Of a DNA stretch of 23,666 nucleotides, positions 16,601 through 22,916 are shown one piece after another (position 1 is the stretch's first letter; each line of letters opens with the position of its first letter). Location: the NCBI GenBank assembly GCA_902478455.1, contig CABSLJ010000012.1:1-23666 (forward strand), in the 5' to 3' direction. The DNA is from an uncultured Oscillospiraceae bacterium. Its GTDB lineage: Bacteria; Bacillota; Clostridia; Oscillospirales; Acutalibacteraceae. A program made the position numbers and the translations under genes. The notes under the pieces are model-generated. The model was not told the DNA's origin. It saw only the letters and a list, made by a program, of their open reading frames with translations, and did no database searches.

Positions 16601-17187
16601 TCGGGGATATCGTCTCCTCCGCCCGCGAGGAGGGCGGCCCTTACCGCGACGGTGACCGCGTGACCGTGCTCGCCATCATCGCGTCTTTGCGTTTGAAAAC
16701 CACCAAGAGTAACTCCACCATGGCTTTCCTCGTGCTGGAGGATATGTACGGCTCGATTGAGATGCTCGTTTTCCCGAAGATTCTCACCGAATTCGCCCAT
16801 CTGCTCAAGGAGGAGAATGTCGTCCAGGTGCGCGCGCGCGTCAGCCTGCGGGAGGACGAGGACGCCAAGCTGGTCTGCGACCAGGTGCTTTTGCCTCCCA
16901 TAAAGGAGGAGGCGGAAAAGGGGGGCGCAGAAGCGCCCCAAAAACCGGCGGGCGGCGCAAAGCGGCCGGGACTTTACCTCAAGGTTCCCTCCAAGGATTC
17001 CCCGGAATACAGGCGGGCTACCCTTCTGACCAGTATTTTCGACGGAAAAACCCCGCTTTACCTGTTCTACGGGGATACGCGCAAGCTCAATCTGGCCCCG
17101 CCGGGACTGTGGGTGGACGTCAACGAACCGCTGCTGGGGGAGCTAAGGCGTCAGCTCGGTGAGGAAAATGTCGTTGTGCGCGCCTGA
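13678..17187 (+). CDS. dnaE: DNA polymerase III alpha subunit, DnaE type
   Basis: A 1169-aa C-family replicative polymerase. The N-terminal PHP domain (about 1-270) keeps its metal-binding pattern: HLHVHSEYSLLDG, VTDHGAMYG, GCEVYV and TNDCHY. The polymerase core has GPGRGSGAGSLAAY (about 358-371), PDFDIDF with Asp398 and Asp400, and a third Asp550 in KMDFLGLRTL. Fingers and beta-binding regions follow, then an OB-fold (about 990-1070, VTVLAIIASLR and MYGSIEMLVFP). A hinge rich in Lys, Gly, Ala and Pro (about 1075-1100) leads to a C-terminal module ending ENVVVRA, typical of clostridial DnaE. There is no inserted 3'-5' exonuclease, so this is not PolC; a separate PolC is expected elsewhere. 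GGGGGAG precedes the ATG. Last gene of the hprK operon. Confidence 0.97.
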   Translation: MSGFVHLHVHSEYSLLDGACRISRLLDTAEALGQQAVAVTDHGAMYGCIDFYKEAKRKGIKPIIGCEVYVAPRGRFDKVREFDSESRHLVLLCKNEIGYQNLIYLVSSAWTEGFYGKPRVDDELLRAHSEGLIALSACLAGDIPRALLRNDYDAARKKALLYEEIFGHGNFYIEIQDHGIREQKQILPLLVSLSRETGIPLVATNDCHYIAREDSKMHHVLLCIQTNHTVEDEDAMEFGTDQFYVKSEEEMRALFPEYPEACDNTVKIAEQCNLDFEFGHTKLPHFEVPDGQDHYAYFRDQCYRGLYAHYGEQPDQALIDRLEYELSTIGRMGYVDYYLIVHDFVRYAKSAGIPVGPGRGSGAGSLAAYCIGITGIDPIRYNLLFERFLNPERVSMPDFDIDFCYERRQEVIDYVVRKYGADHVAQIITFGTMAARAVIRDVGRALAIPYATVDSVAKLVPMELGMTIDRALNVSNEFRTQYDTNSQIHELIDMARKLEGMPRHASTHAAGVVITEQPVHDYVPLAKNDEVVVTQYTMGTLEELGLLKMDFLGLRTLTVLSDAERMVRRIRPDFSLEQIPIDDKRVYEMLSSGSTEGVFQFESGGMRNVLMQLGPDCIEDLIAVISLYRPGPMDSIPRYIENRHHPEKVTYRHPLLSGILDVTYGCIVYQEQVMQIFRTLAGYSLGRADIVRRAMSKKKAAVMEKERDIFIHGLMGEDGSVEVDGCIRRGVDERTAAAVFGEMESFASYAFNKSHAAAYAFVAYQTAWMKCHYPREFMAALLTSVLDNGNKVSGYIAECLKLGIRVLPPHVNESENGFTVSGKDIRFGLLAVRNLGRGFIKGLLEERSAGGPFRSFYQFCKRMHGKEMNRRTLESMIKCGALDGLGGNRRQMLTAAPSILDGLDAQNKRNLEGPLGFFDSPQTDAPSYEPDLPNVQESPVSELLAMEKEVTGMYLSGHPMRAYAATAEAMHAARIGDIVSSAREEGGPYRDGDRVTVLAIIASLRLKTTKSNSTMAFLVLEDMYGSIEMLVFPKILTEFAHLLKEENVVQVRARVSLREDEDAKLVCDQVLLPPIKEEAEKGGAEAPQKPAGGAKRPGLYLKVPSKDSPEYRRATLLTSIFDGKTPLYLFYGDTRKLNLAPPGLWVDVNEPLLGELRRQLGEENVVVRA

Positions 17188-17229
17188 GGTCCGGAAAACG
17201 AAGGCTGCAAAAGGCGGCTTTTGTCGGTC

Positions 17230-17246
17230 AATCCGGAAACCGGATT
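17230..17246 (+). repeat. Short hairpin downstream of dnaE
   Basis: AATCCGG-AAA-CCGGATT, followed by an A/T-rich stretch (AAATCAATTTT). It could assist termination or protect the mRNA 3' end ahead of the main terminator. Confidence 0.45.
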
Positions 17247-17286
17247 AAATCAATTTTACTGATTAAACAGAGATTATAAAATTCAG

Positions 17287-17324
17287 ACGCCGGCGGAAAT
17301 GGAAAATCCCGCCGGCGTTGTTTC
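17287..17324 (+). terminator. Probable Rho-independent terminator of the hprK-dnaE operon
   Basis: ACGCCGGCGG and CCGCCGGCGT form a perfect 10-bp stem around a 12-nt A-rich loop, followed by TGTTTC. The U-tract is short, but the position about 100 nt after dnaE and before an independent pfkA promoter fits. Confidence 0.7.
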
Positions 17325-17448
17325 ACCAATAAAACCTGGACGGCGTGGGCATATTTGTCCAATCATAAAACAAGAGCGGGAAGTTTTGTCCTTTTTCTCG
17401 AATGGGTGATTTATCCATGTAAGTGGGATGATTCTCCATATTTATCTG
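17325..17448. other. A/T-rich non-coding upstream region of pfkA with a tandem repeat
   Basis: Within the 345-nt gap between dnaE and pfkA, this stretch has no ORF. It holds an imperfect 16-bp direct repeat, TGGGTGATTTATCCAT (17403-17418) and TGGGATGATTCTCCAT (17424-17439), at a period of 21 bp, ending 9 nt before the pfkA -35. The spacing suggests protein binding on one face of the helix. I do not recognise the motif. Confidence 0.5.
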
Positions 17449-17477
17449 TTGATTAATTGCCGCAAACTATTTATAAT
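17449..17477 (+). promoter_or_regulatory. Sigma-A-type promoter of pfkA
   Basis: TTGATT (17449-17454), exactly 17 nt, perfect TATAAT (17472-17477). It gives a leader of about 50 nt before the AGGAGG ribosome site. Confidence 0.8.
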
Positions 17478-17532
17478 AGAAGTTATAAAAATCATCGAAT
17501 TTTGGCAGTATCAGTTTTAGGAGGCATTTCTC

Positions 17533-18501
17533 ATGGAGACGAAAGCGATTGCTGTATTGACCAGCGGCGGAGACGCGCCCGGCATGAACGCCGCAGTGCG
17601 CGCCGTGGCGCGCGCGGGCATTTCAAACGGGATGCGGGTCATTGGCGTGCGCAGAGGATATAACGGCCTGATCAATGGAGACGTGTTTGAGATGAATCTC
17701 AGAAGCGTGTCCGATATCATCCATCGCGGCGGGACCATGCTCTTTACCGCCCGCAGCCCCGAGTTCAACACGCCGGAAGGCGTACAAAAGGCGGCCGAGA
17801 CCTGCCGCCAGATGGGCATTCAAGGCGTTGTGGTCGTCGGCGGGGACGGCTCCTTCCGCGGTGCGCGCGACCTGACCGGCGCGGGCATTCCCTGCGTGGG
17901 CATTCCCGGTACGATCGACAACGACATCGCCTGCAGTGAATACACCATCGGTTTTGACACGGCGATGAACACCGCCATGGAGATGGTCGACCGTATCCGC
18001 GACACCGCGCAGTCGCACGACCGCTGCAGCGTGGTGGAGGTCATGGGACGCCGCGCAGGGGACATCGCTCTGCAGACCGGCATTGCCGTCGGCGCCACCG
18101 CGATTCTGGTGCCCGAGGTTCCCTACGACCTCGAGCGCGATGTGATCAAGCGGATGCGCTTTACTCAGATGACAGGCAAAAAGCACTTTATTGTTATCGT
18201 CGCCGAGGGCATCGGCGGCGTAGATAAGATCGCCAAGGAGATTGAGGAAAAGACGGGAATCGAATCGCGCGCCACGGTGCTCGGCCATGTGCAGCGCGGT
18301 GGTTCTCCCACCCTGCGCGACCGTGTGGTGGCGAGCGAGATGGGCTTCCGCGCCGTACAGATTCTCTCCAGAGGAGACGGCAACCGCGTCATCGCCATGA
18401 AGAACGGCCAGATCGTCGATTACGACATCACCGAGGCGCTGAATATGAAGAAGAGCTTCAACCAGGAGCTTTACGACATCGCCCTCAAGATTTCCATTTA
18501 A
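17533..18501 (+). CDS. pfkA: ATP-dependent 6-phosphofructokinase
   Basis: A 322-aa cytoplasmic glycolytic enzyme that phosphorylates fructose-6-phosphate to fructose-1,6-bisphosphate. The nucleotide loop LTSGGDAPGMNAAVRA is at the start. GGDGS (103-107) has Gly106 after Asp105, the mark of ATP rather than pyrophosphate use. PGTIDNDI carries the catalytic Asp129. Also seen are IGFDTAMNTA, the MGRRAGDIAL loop, VAEGIGG and GHVQRGGSPT, all in family order, and the length is exactly that of bacterial group I enzymes. AGGAGGC lies 8 nt before the ATG. It has its own promoter and terminator, so it is transcribed apart from dnaE; no pyruvate kinase gene follows, unlike many relatives. Confidence 0.98.
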   Translation: METKAIAVLTSGGDAPGMNAAVRAVARAGISNGMRVIGVRRGYNGLINGDVFEMNLRSVSDIIHRGGTMLFTARSPEFNTPEGVQKAAETCRQMGIQGVVVVGGDGSFRGARDLTGAGIPCVGIPGTIDNDIACSEYTIGFDTAMNTAMEMVDRIRDTAQSHDRCSVVEVMGRRAGDIALQTGIAVGATAILVPEVPYDLERDVIKRMRFTQMTGKKHFIVIVAEGIGGVDKIAKEIEEKTGIESRATVLGHVQRGGSPTLRDRVVASEMGFRAVQILSRGDGNRVIAMKNGQIVDYDITEALNMKKSFNQELYDIALKISI

Positions 18502-18542
18502 ATTGCATATCAAACGGAGCTTTTCCGGAAGAGGATAAGAAG

Positions 18543-18570
18543 CGGCAGAGACATTTTTCTCTGCCGTTTT
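18543..18570 (+). terminator. Rho-independent terminator of pfkA
   Basis: CGGCAGAG and CTCTGCCG form an 8-bp stem around ACATTTTT, followed directly by TTTT, about 40 nt after the pfkA stop. Confidence 0.85.
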
Positions 18571-18664
18571 CTGCGCTGTTCTGAAAACAGGCGCAGGCAA
18601 AGTGATATGTTGGCCCAATTGCGGGCATCTTTCTTATCCTGCAAGCCGAATCCGAGAGAGAAGC

Positions 18665-18697
18665 AAAAAACGGCGCCGCACAAAAAGTGCGGCGCCG
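18665..18697 (-). terminator. Rho-independent terminator of ireB
   Basis: On the minus strand, an 11-bp perfect stem made of CGGCGCCGCAC and GTGCGGCGCCG around TTTTT is followed by TTTTTT. It lies 18 nt past the ireB stop. Confidence 0.88.
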
Positions 18698-18714
18698 CGG
18701 CTTTGTTCTGGGGA

Positions 18715-18960
18715 CTATTCGTCCAGATAGGATTTTACCAGTACCTGCAGCAATTCATCGCGGTCAATCCTGCGGATAAGGCTGCGTGCGTTGTTGTGTG
18801 TAGTGATATAGGTCGGGTCCTCTGAAAGAATGTAGCCCACCATTTGATTGATGGGGTTATAGCCTTTTTCACGCAGAGCGTCATAAACCAGCGTCAACGT
18901 CTTTTTGATGTTGGTTTCTCGGTCTCCGCCCAAAGAAAAGGTCATCGTCTTATCATGCAT
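18715..18960 (-). CDS. ireB: IreB family regulatory phosphoprotein (UPF0297)
   Basis: An 81-aa cytoplasmic protein. The Enterococcus faecalis homologue IreB is phosphorylated on N-terminal threonines by the PASTA kinase IreK and negatively controls cephalosporin resistance; B. subtilis has YrzL. The family core is clear: TLTLVYDALREKGYNPINQ, VGYILSEDPTYIT, HNNARSLIRRIDRDEL and LVKSYLDE at the end. Thr5 and Thr7 in MHDKTMTF are candidate phosphosites, near the T4/T7 sites of E. faecalis. The start at 18960 is fixed by GGAGGTGAT; an in-frame ATG at 19011 has no such site. It has its own promoter and terminator. In many Firmicutes it sits between alaS and ruvX; here it stands alone. Confidence 0.93.
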   Translation of the reverse strand: MHDKTMTFSLGGDRETNIKKTLTLVYDALREKGYNPINQMVGYILSEDPTYITTHNNARSLIRRIDRDELLQVLVKSYLDE

Positions 18961-18963
18961 GGA

Positions 18964-18972
18964 ATCACCTCC
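18964..18972 (-). promoter_or_regulatory. Ribosome-binding site deciding the ireB start
   Basis: On the minus strand GGAGGTGAT, a near-perfect anti-16S match, with the GGAGG core 7 nt before the ATG at 18960. Confidence 0.85.
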
Positions 18973-18982
18973 GATTGTTTCC

Positions 18983-19011
18983 ATCATACAATAAATACTC
19001 AATGAATTCAA
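18983..19011 (-). promoter_or_regulatory. Sigma-A-type promoter of ireB
   Basis: On the minus strand TTGAAT (19011-19006), exactly 17 nt, TATGAT (18988-18983), about 23 nt before the start codon. It shows ireB is transcribed independently of pheT. Confidence 0.75.
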
Positions 19012-19095
19012 GAGAAAAGTACGATTTCATGAATTGTTCACAGTTTCCTGCGGCCTTTTTCTCACAGGAAAATCAGTTGCAGAATGCAATTCCGT

Positions 19096-21468
19096 TCAGG
19101 AGCGCAGAACCGCTCCGGCCGCCTCCAGCGCCTTCATGACCCGCTTGATGGCCGCCGAGACCTGCTCCTCGGTCAGGGTACTTTCGGCCGAGCGCAGGGT
19201 GATGCTGAAAGCCACGCTCTTTTTGCCTTCGGCAATCTGTGCGCCCTTGTACACATCGAAAAGCTTAATGCCCTCGAGCAGGGAACCCGCCGCCTTGGCG
19301 ATGGCGCGCTCCAGCGTCAGCACGGGAATATCGTCGTCGCACAGGAGGGCGAGGTCGCGGGTGACGGCCGGGAATTTGGGCAGCGGACGGTATTGCCGCT
19401 CGAGCTTCGCGTTCTGAAAGAGAAGGTCGACGTCAAGTGTGAAGCTGTAGACCCGCTCGGAAATGCCGTAGTTTTCCGCCACCTCGGGGTGCAATTCGCC
19501 GAGCACGCCGAGCGTTTCCCCGCCGACGGAAAGCAGGGCGCAGCGGCCGGGATGGTAGCTGAACTGACCGGCGTCGGCTGCGATGTCGTAATCCTCTATG
19601 CCTAATTTGTCCAGAAGGATTTCCACAATACCCTTGACGGCAAAGAAATCGACGCCGTCGCCGTAAAAGCCGGCGATGAGCTTGTTTTTCTCCTCGGGCA
19701 GCTTGTCGTCGTCGGTCGGAAGGTATTCGGTGGCGAGCTCAAAGAGATGGGCGCTCGCATTGCGGTTGTTGTAGTTGCGCGCGAGCACCTCCAGCATGGA
19801 GGGCAGCGCCACGGTGCGCATGATACTGGTATCCTCGCCCAGCGGATTGGAGATGACCACCGAGCGGCGCAGGGGATGATCGGCGGGCATGCGGATTTTG
19901 TCGTAATATTTCGGGCTGATGAAGGAATAGGTCATGACCTCGCTGACGCCCTCGGCGAGCATGGTGCTTGCAATCAGACGGCCGAACTTCTGCCAGTCGC
20001 TGTATTTGCCCTGCGCGCCGCCGCGGATGGCGGTGGAAGGGATGTTGTTGTAGCCGTAGAAGCGGGCGATCTCCTCGGCGATGTCCGCCTTGTGCTCAAG
20101 GTCGGGCCGGAAGGTGGGGACGAGGATGTCGTCGCCGTCAAAGGCGCAGCCGATCTTCTCCAGAATGGCCTTCATTTCCTCCTTGGAAAGGCTGATGGAG
20201 AGGAAGGCGTTGATCCAGTCGGTCTCGAGCGGGATGCGGCGCTGGACCGTATGAGAATGGTCGGCCGAAATGACGCCGTCCATCACGTCGCCGGCGTCGA
20301 GCAGTTCGACCAGCTCGCAGGCGCGCTCAAGGGCCGGACGGCAGTTGTTTTCGTCGAGTCCCTTCTCGTAGCGGGAGGAGGCGTCGGTCCGCATGCCCTG
20401 GTCGCGGGCGGTCAGACGCACGGAAGCGCCGTCAAAATTGGCCGATTCAAAGACGATGGTGGTCGTGTCGTCCATGATGCCGCTGTATTCGCCGCCCATC
20501 ACGCCGGCGATGGCGATGGGCTTTTTTGCGTCGGCAATGACCAGATTGCTCTCTTTGAGGGTGCGCTCCACGCCGTCGAGGGTGGTGATGGTCTCGCCGT
20601 CTTTCGCGCGGCGCACGCGGATGCTGCCCTCTTCGATGAAGCGCAGGTCAAAGGCGTGCATCGGCTGGCCGTATTCCAGCATGACGTAGTTGGTGATGTC
20701 CACAATGTTGTTGATGGGACGCACGCCCATGGCGCGCAGACGCTCGCGCATCCAGCGGGGGGAGGGCTTTACGCGGACGTTTTTAACAATGCGCGCGCTG
20801 TAGAGAGGACAAAGGTCGGGCGCGTCGATGGCAACGTTCAGCAGCTGCGCGGCGTCCCCGTGTCCGCCCTTGACCACGGGCGTGTGCAGGGCGAGGGGCT
20901 TGTCAAAGGTGGCGGCCGCCTCCCGTGCCAGGCCGATGACCGAGAAGCAGTCGGGACGGTTGGAGGTGATCTCAAATTCCACCTTGGTGTCGTTGAGGCC
21001 GATGGCGCTCTGGATGTCCTGCCCGAGGACGCAATCCTCCTGCAGGACGAAGATGCCGTCCTCGACGGCATAAGGGAAGTCGTGCGCGGTCAGTCCCAGC
21101 TCGCCCAAGGAGCAGAGCATGCCGCAGCTTTCCACGCCGCGCAGCTTGCCGCGCTTGATCTTCACGCCGCCGGGCAGCAGGGAGCCGTCGAGCGCGGCGG
21201 GGACGATGTCCCCAACCTTTAAATTGGTCGCGCCGGTGACGATCTGGAGCGTTTCGCTTCCCACGTCCACCTGACAGACGACCAGCTTGTCGGCGTCCGG
21301 ATGTTTTTCAATCGAGAGAATTTTTCCCACGACGACCTTTTTGATGTCCTCTCCCTCGATTTCATAGCCTTCCACCTTGGAGCCGCTCATGGTCATCGCC
21401 TCAGAGAAGGCGCGGGGGGCGGCGTCCACCGGAACAAATTCATTGAGCCATTTCATGGAAAGATTCAT
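19096..21468 (-). CDS. pheT: Phenylalanyl-tRNA synthetase beta subunit
   Basis: A 790-aa beta chain of the alpha2beta2 synthetase that charges tRNA-Phe. It starts MNLSMKWLNEFVP, then has an EMAP/OB tRNA-binding domain (about 40-150, VVVGKILSIEKHPDADKL), the B3/B4 editing domain (about 210-400, with MGVRPINNIVDITNYVMLE and GVMGGEYSG), the B5 domain (about 405-475), a catalytic-like core with ARFYGYNNIP and SFISPKYYDKIR, and the C-terminal ferredoxin-fold anticodon-binding domain (about 700-790, PLPKFPAVTRDLAL). Length is typical. GGAGGTG lies 7 nt before the ATG, and the pheS stop is 14 nt upstream, so the two are translated from one mRNA. Confidence 0.97.
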   Translation of the reverse strand: MNLSMKWLNEFVPVDAAPRAFSEAMTMSGSKVEGYEIEGEDIKKVVVGKILSIEKHPDADKLVVCQVDVGSETLQIVTGATNLKVGDIVPAALDGSLLPGGVKIKRGKLRGVESCGMLCSLGELGLTAHDFPYAVEDGIFVLQEDCVLGQDIQSAIGLNDTKVEFEITSNRPDCFSVIGLAREAAATFDKPLALHTPVVKGGHGDAAQLLNVAIDAPDLCPLYSARIVKNVRVKPSPRWMRERLRAMGVRPINNIVDITNYVMLEYGQPMHAFDLRFIEEGSIRVRRAKDGETITTLDGVERTLKESNLVIADAKKPIAIAGVMGGEYSGIMDDTTTIVFESANFDGASVRLTARDQGMRTDASSRYEKGLDENNCRPALERACELVELLDAGDVMDGVISADHSHTVQRRIPLETDWINAFLSISLSKEEMKAILEKIGCAFDGDDILVPTFRPDLEHKADIAEEIARFYGYNNIPSTAIRGGAQGKYSDWQKFGRLIASTMLAEGVSEVMTYSFISPKYYDKIRMPADHPLRRSVVISNPLGEDTSIMRTVALPSMLEVLARNYNNRNASAHLFELATEYLPTDDDKLPEEKNKLIAGFYGDGVDFFAVKGIVEILLDKLGIEDYDIAADAGQFSYHPGRCALLSVGGETLGVLGELHPEVAENYGISERVYSFTLDVDLLFQNAKLERQYRPLPKFPAVTRDLALLCDDDIPVLTLERAIAKAAGSLLEGIKLFDVYKGAQIAEGKKSVAFSITLRSAESTLTEEQVSAAIKRVMKALEAAGAVLRS

Positions 21469-21482
21469 TTTTACGCACCTCC

Positions 21483-22502
21483 TTAGAACTGTTCGAGGAA
21501 CCGCACGTCGTTTTCATAGAAGAGACGCAGGTCGCTGATGTTGTAGCGGCGCATAACGACGCGCTCGAGTCCCATCCCGAGGGCGAAGCCGCTGTAGATT
21601 TCGGGGTCGATGTCGCAGTTGGCGAGCACTTTGGGATGCACCATCCCGCAGCCGAGGATTTCAATCCAACCCTCGCCCTTGCACAGACGGCAGCCCTCGC
21701 CGTGGCAGTTGAAGCATTGCACGTCCACCTCGGCCGAGGGCTCGGTGAAGGGGAAGTGGTGGGGGCGGAAGCGGACGACCGAATCCTCGCCGTACAGCCG
21801 CTTGACAAAGGTCTCCAGCGTTCCCTTGAGGTCGGCAAAGGTGATGCCCTTGTCCACCACAAGGCCCTCAATCTGGTGGAAGAGGGGAGAGTGGGTGGCG
21901 TCGATGGCGTCCGAACGGTAGACGCGGCCGGGGGAGATCACGCGGATGGGGGGCTTGGTGTTCTCCATTACGCGCACCTGCACGGACGAGGTCTGGGTGC
22001 GCAGGAGAATGTTGTCGTTGATATAGAAGGTGTCCTGTGTGTCGCGTGCGGGATGGTTCTTGGGTATGTTGAGCGCCTCGAAGTTGTAGTAATCGTATTC
22101 CACTTCGGGTCCTTCGACGATCTCAAAGCCCATGCCGACGAAAATTTCCTTGATGTCGTCCAGCACAATGGAAAGCGGATGCTTCGCGCCGAGCGGGCGG
22201 CGCTTGCCGGGCAGGGTGACGTCGAGCTTTTCGGCCCGGAGCCTTCTGGCTGTTTCCTCGCTTTTCAGCTCCTTTGCGCGGCTCTCGATATCCTTTTCGA
22301 TGAAGGCGCGCACTTCGTTGGCAAGCTGGCCGATGACCGGACGCTCCTCGGCCGAGAGGCCGCCCATCTGCTTGAGGATGGAGGTCAGCTCCCCCTTCTT
22401 GCCGAGGTACCTGACGCGCAGCGCTTCCAGCGCCTGCTGGTTTTCCGCGCCGGCGAGCTCTTCAGCCGCTTTGACGCGGATGGCTTCCAGTTGTTCTTTC
22501 AT
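21483..22502 (-). CDS. pheS: Phenylalanyl-tRNA synthetase alpha subunit
   Basis: The 339-aa class II catalytic subunit. An N-terminal coiled coil (about 1-85) that grips tRNA precedes the core: GFEIVEGPEVEYDYYNFEAL (motif 1 region), RVYRSDAIDATHSPLFHQIEG (motif 2), a CxxC-x4-CxxC cluster at CFNCHGEGCRLCKGEGWIEI as in other Firmicutes PheS, and GFALGMGLERVVMRR (motif 3). The start at 22502 is set by GAGGTGAG 4 nt upstream; the in-frame extension to 22577 would run into the T-box terminator and is rejected. It is first in pheS-pheT, controlled by the T-box leader. Confidence 0.97.
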   Translation of the reverse strand: MKEQLEAIRVKAAEELAGAENQQALEALRVRYLGKKGELTSILKQMGGLSAEERPVIGQLANEVRAFIEKDIESRAKELKSEETARRLRAEKLDVTLPGKRRPLGAKHPLSIVLDDIKEIFVGMGFEIVEGPEVEYDYYNFEALNIPKNHPARDTQDTFYINDNILLRTQTSSVQVRVMENTKPPIRVISPGRVYRSDAIDATHSPLFHQIEGLVVDKGITFADLKGTLETFVKRLYGEDSVVRFRPHHFPFTEPSAEVDVQCFNCHGEGCRLCKGEGWIEILGCGMVHPKVLANCDIDPEIYSGFALGMGLERVVMRRYNISDLRLFYENDVRFLEQF

Positions 22503-22506
22503 TTTA

Positions 22507-22514
22507 CTCACCTC
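22507..22514 (-). promoter_or_regulatory. Ribosome-binding site deciding the pheS start
   Basis: On the minus strand GAGGTGAG, 4 nt before the ATG at 22502, downstream of the T-box terminator. Confidence 0.8.
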
Positions 22515-22554
22515 GTTGGTTTCTTGGGCCGGGTCTGCCGGCCGGCTTTTGGGC

Positions 22555-22596
22555 ATAAAAATAACGCGCCGTCCCAATCCAAGGGACGAAGGCGCG
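22555..22596 (-). terminator. T-box regulated terminator
   Basis: On the minus strand CGCGCC-TTC-GTCCC, loop TTGGATT, GGGAC-GGCGCG, then TTATTTTT. Its 5' arm directly follows the antiterminator sequence, as T-box switching needs. Confidence 0.9.
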
Positions 22597-22810
22597 CCTC
22601 CGCGGTACCACCCTGATTCTTGCTACAGAGCAAACACTCCACCGGCCGGTAACGGGGCCCGCCGTTGCAGCCTACTGGAAAAAAGTTCAGCCGCACCGCT
22701 CCAAAGGGAACTTCACCCGCCCGCCGCATGTGGATCCGCTTTCAGCCAAGGCGCATCCTCTCTGCACATGGGAAATGGACCGGCTACTTCCTTTTTCAAC
22801 GCGTTCTGTT
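22555..22810 (-). promoter_or_regulatory. T-box leader (tRNA-Phe-sensing riboswitch) of pheST
   Basis: Uncharged tRNA-Phe binding to this leader should prevent termination and turn on pheST. The 14-nt T-box core AGGGTGGTACCGCG is at 22614-22601; its UGGU bulge pairs with an ACCA tRNA end, matching the A discriminator of tRNA-Phe. Upstream is Stem I with AGAGAGGA and GGCTGAAAGC elements, and TTC (22710-22708) in GTGAAGTTCCCTTTGGAG, placed as the specifier and reading Phe. The core is followed by the competing terminator at 22596-22555. The leader start is estimated from the promoter. The T-box call is firm; the specifier is from pattern and gene context. Confidence 0.95.
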
Positions 22811-22816
22811 TTTCAT

Positions 22817-22845
22817 AATATAGCATTTAAACCGCTTTTTTGCAA
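22817..22845 (-). promoter_or_regulatory. Promoter of the pheST operon
   Basis: On the minus strand TTGCAA (22845-22840), exactly 17 nt, TATATT (22822-22817), with TGC just before the -10 (extended -10). Confidence 0.75.
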
Positions 22846-22916
22846 GGGGATTCGCAAAATTTCCGCTGTTTCCAACCGCACGTCCGTCTCATAACATGGC
22901 GTGAGGTGATTAGAAT

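Noticed and set aside
15040..16941. Open frame of over 600 codons on the minus strand inside dnaE
   Set aside because: It is fully antisense to dnaE, rich in His, Gly, Asp and Ala as expected for the reverse frame of GC-rich genes, and has no recognisable domain.
19044..19071. TTTCCTG/CAGGAAA hairpin after pheT
   Set aside because: The stem is short with a 14-nt loop and no U-tract on the minus strand, so I do not call it a terminator.
19747..21222. Open frame of about 490 codons on the plus strand inside pheT
   Set aside because: It is antisense to the clearly identified pheT and has a shadow-frame composition (Gly, Val, His, Asp-rich).
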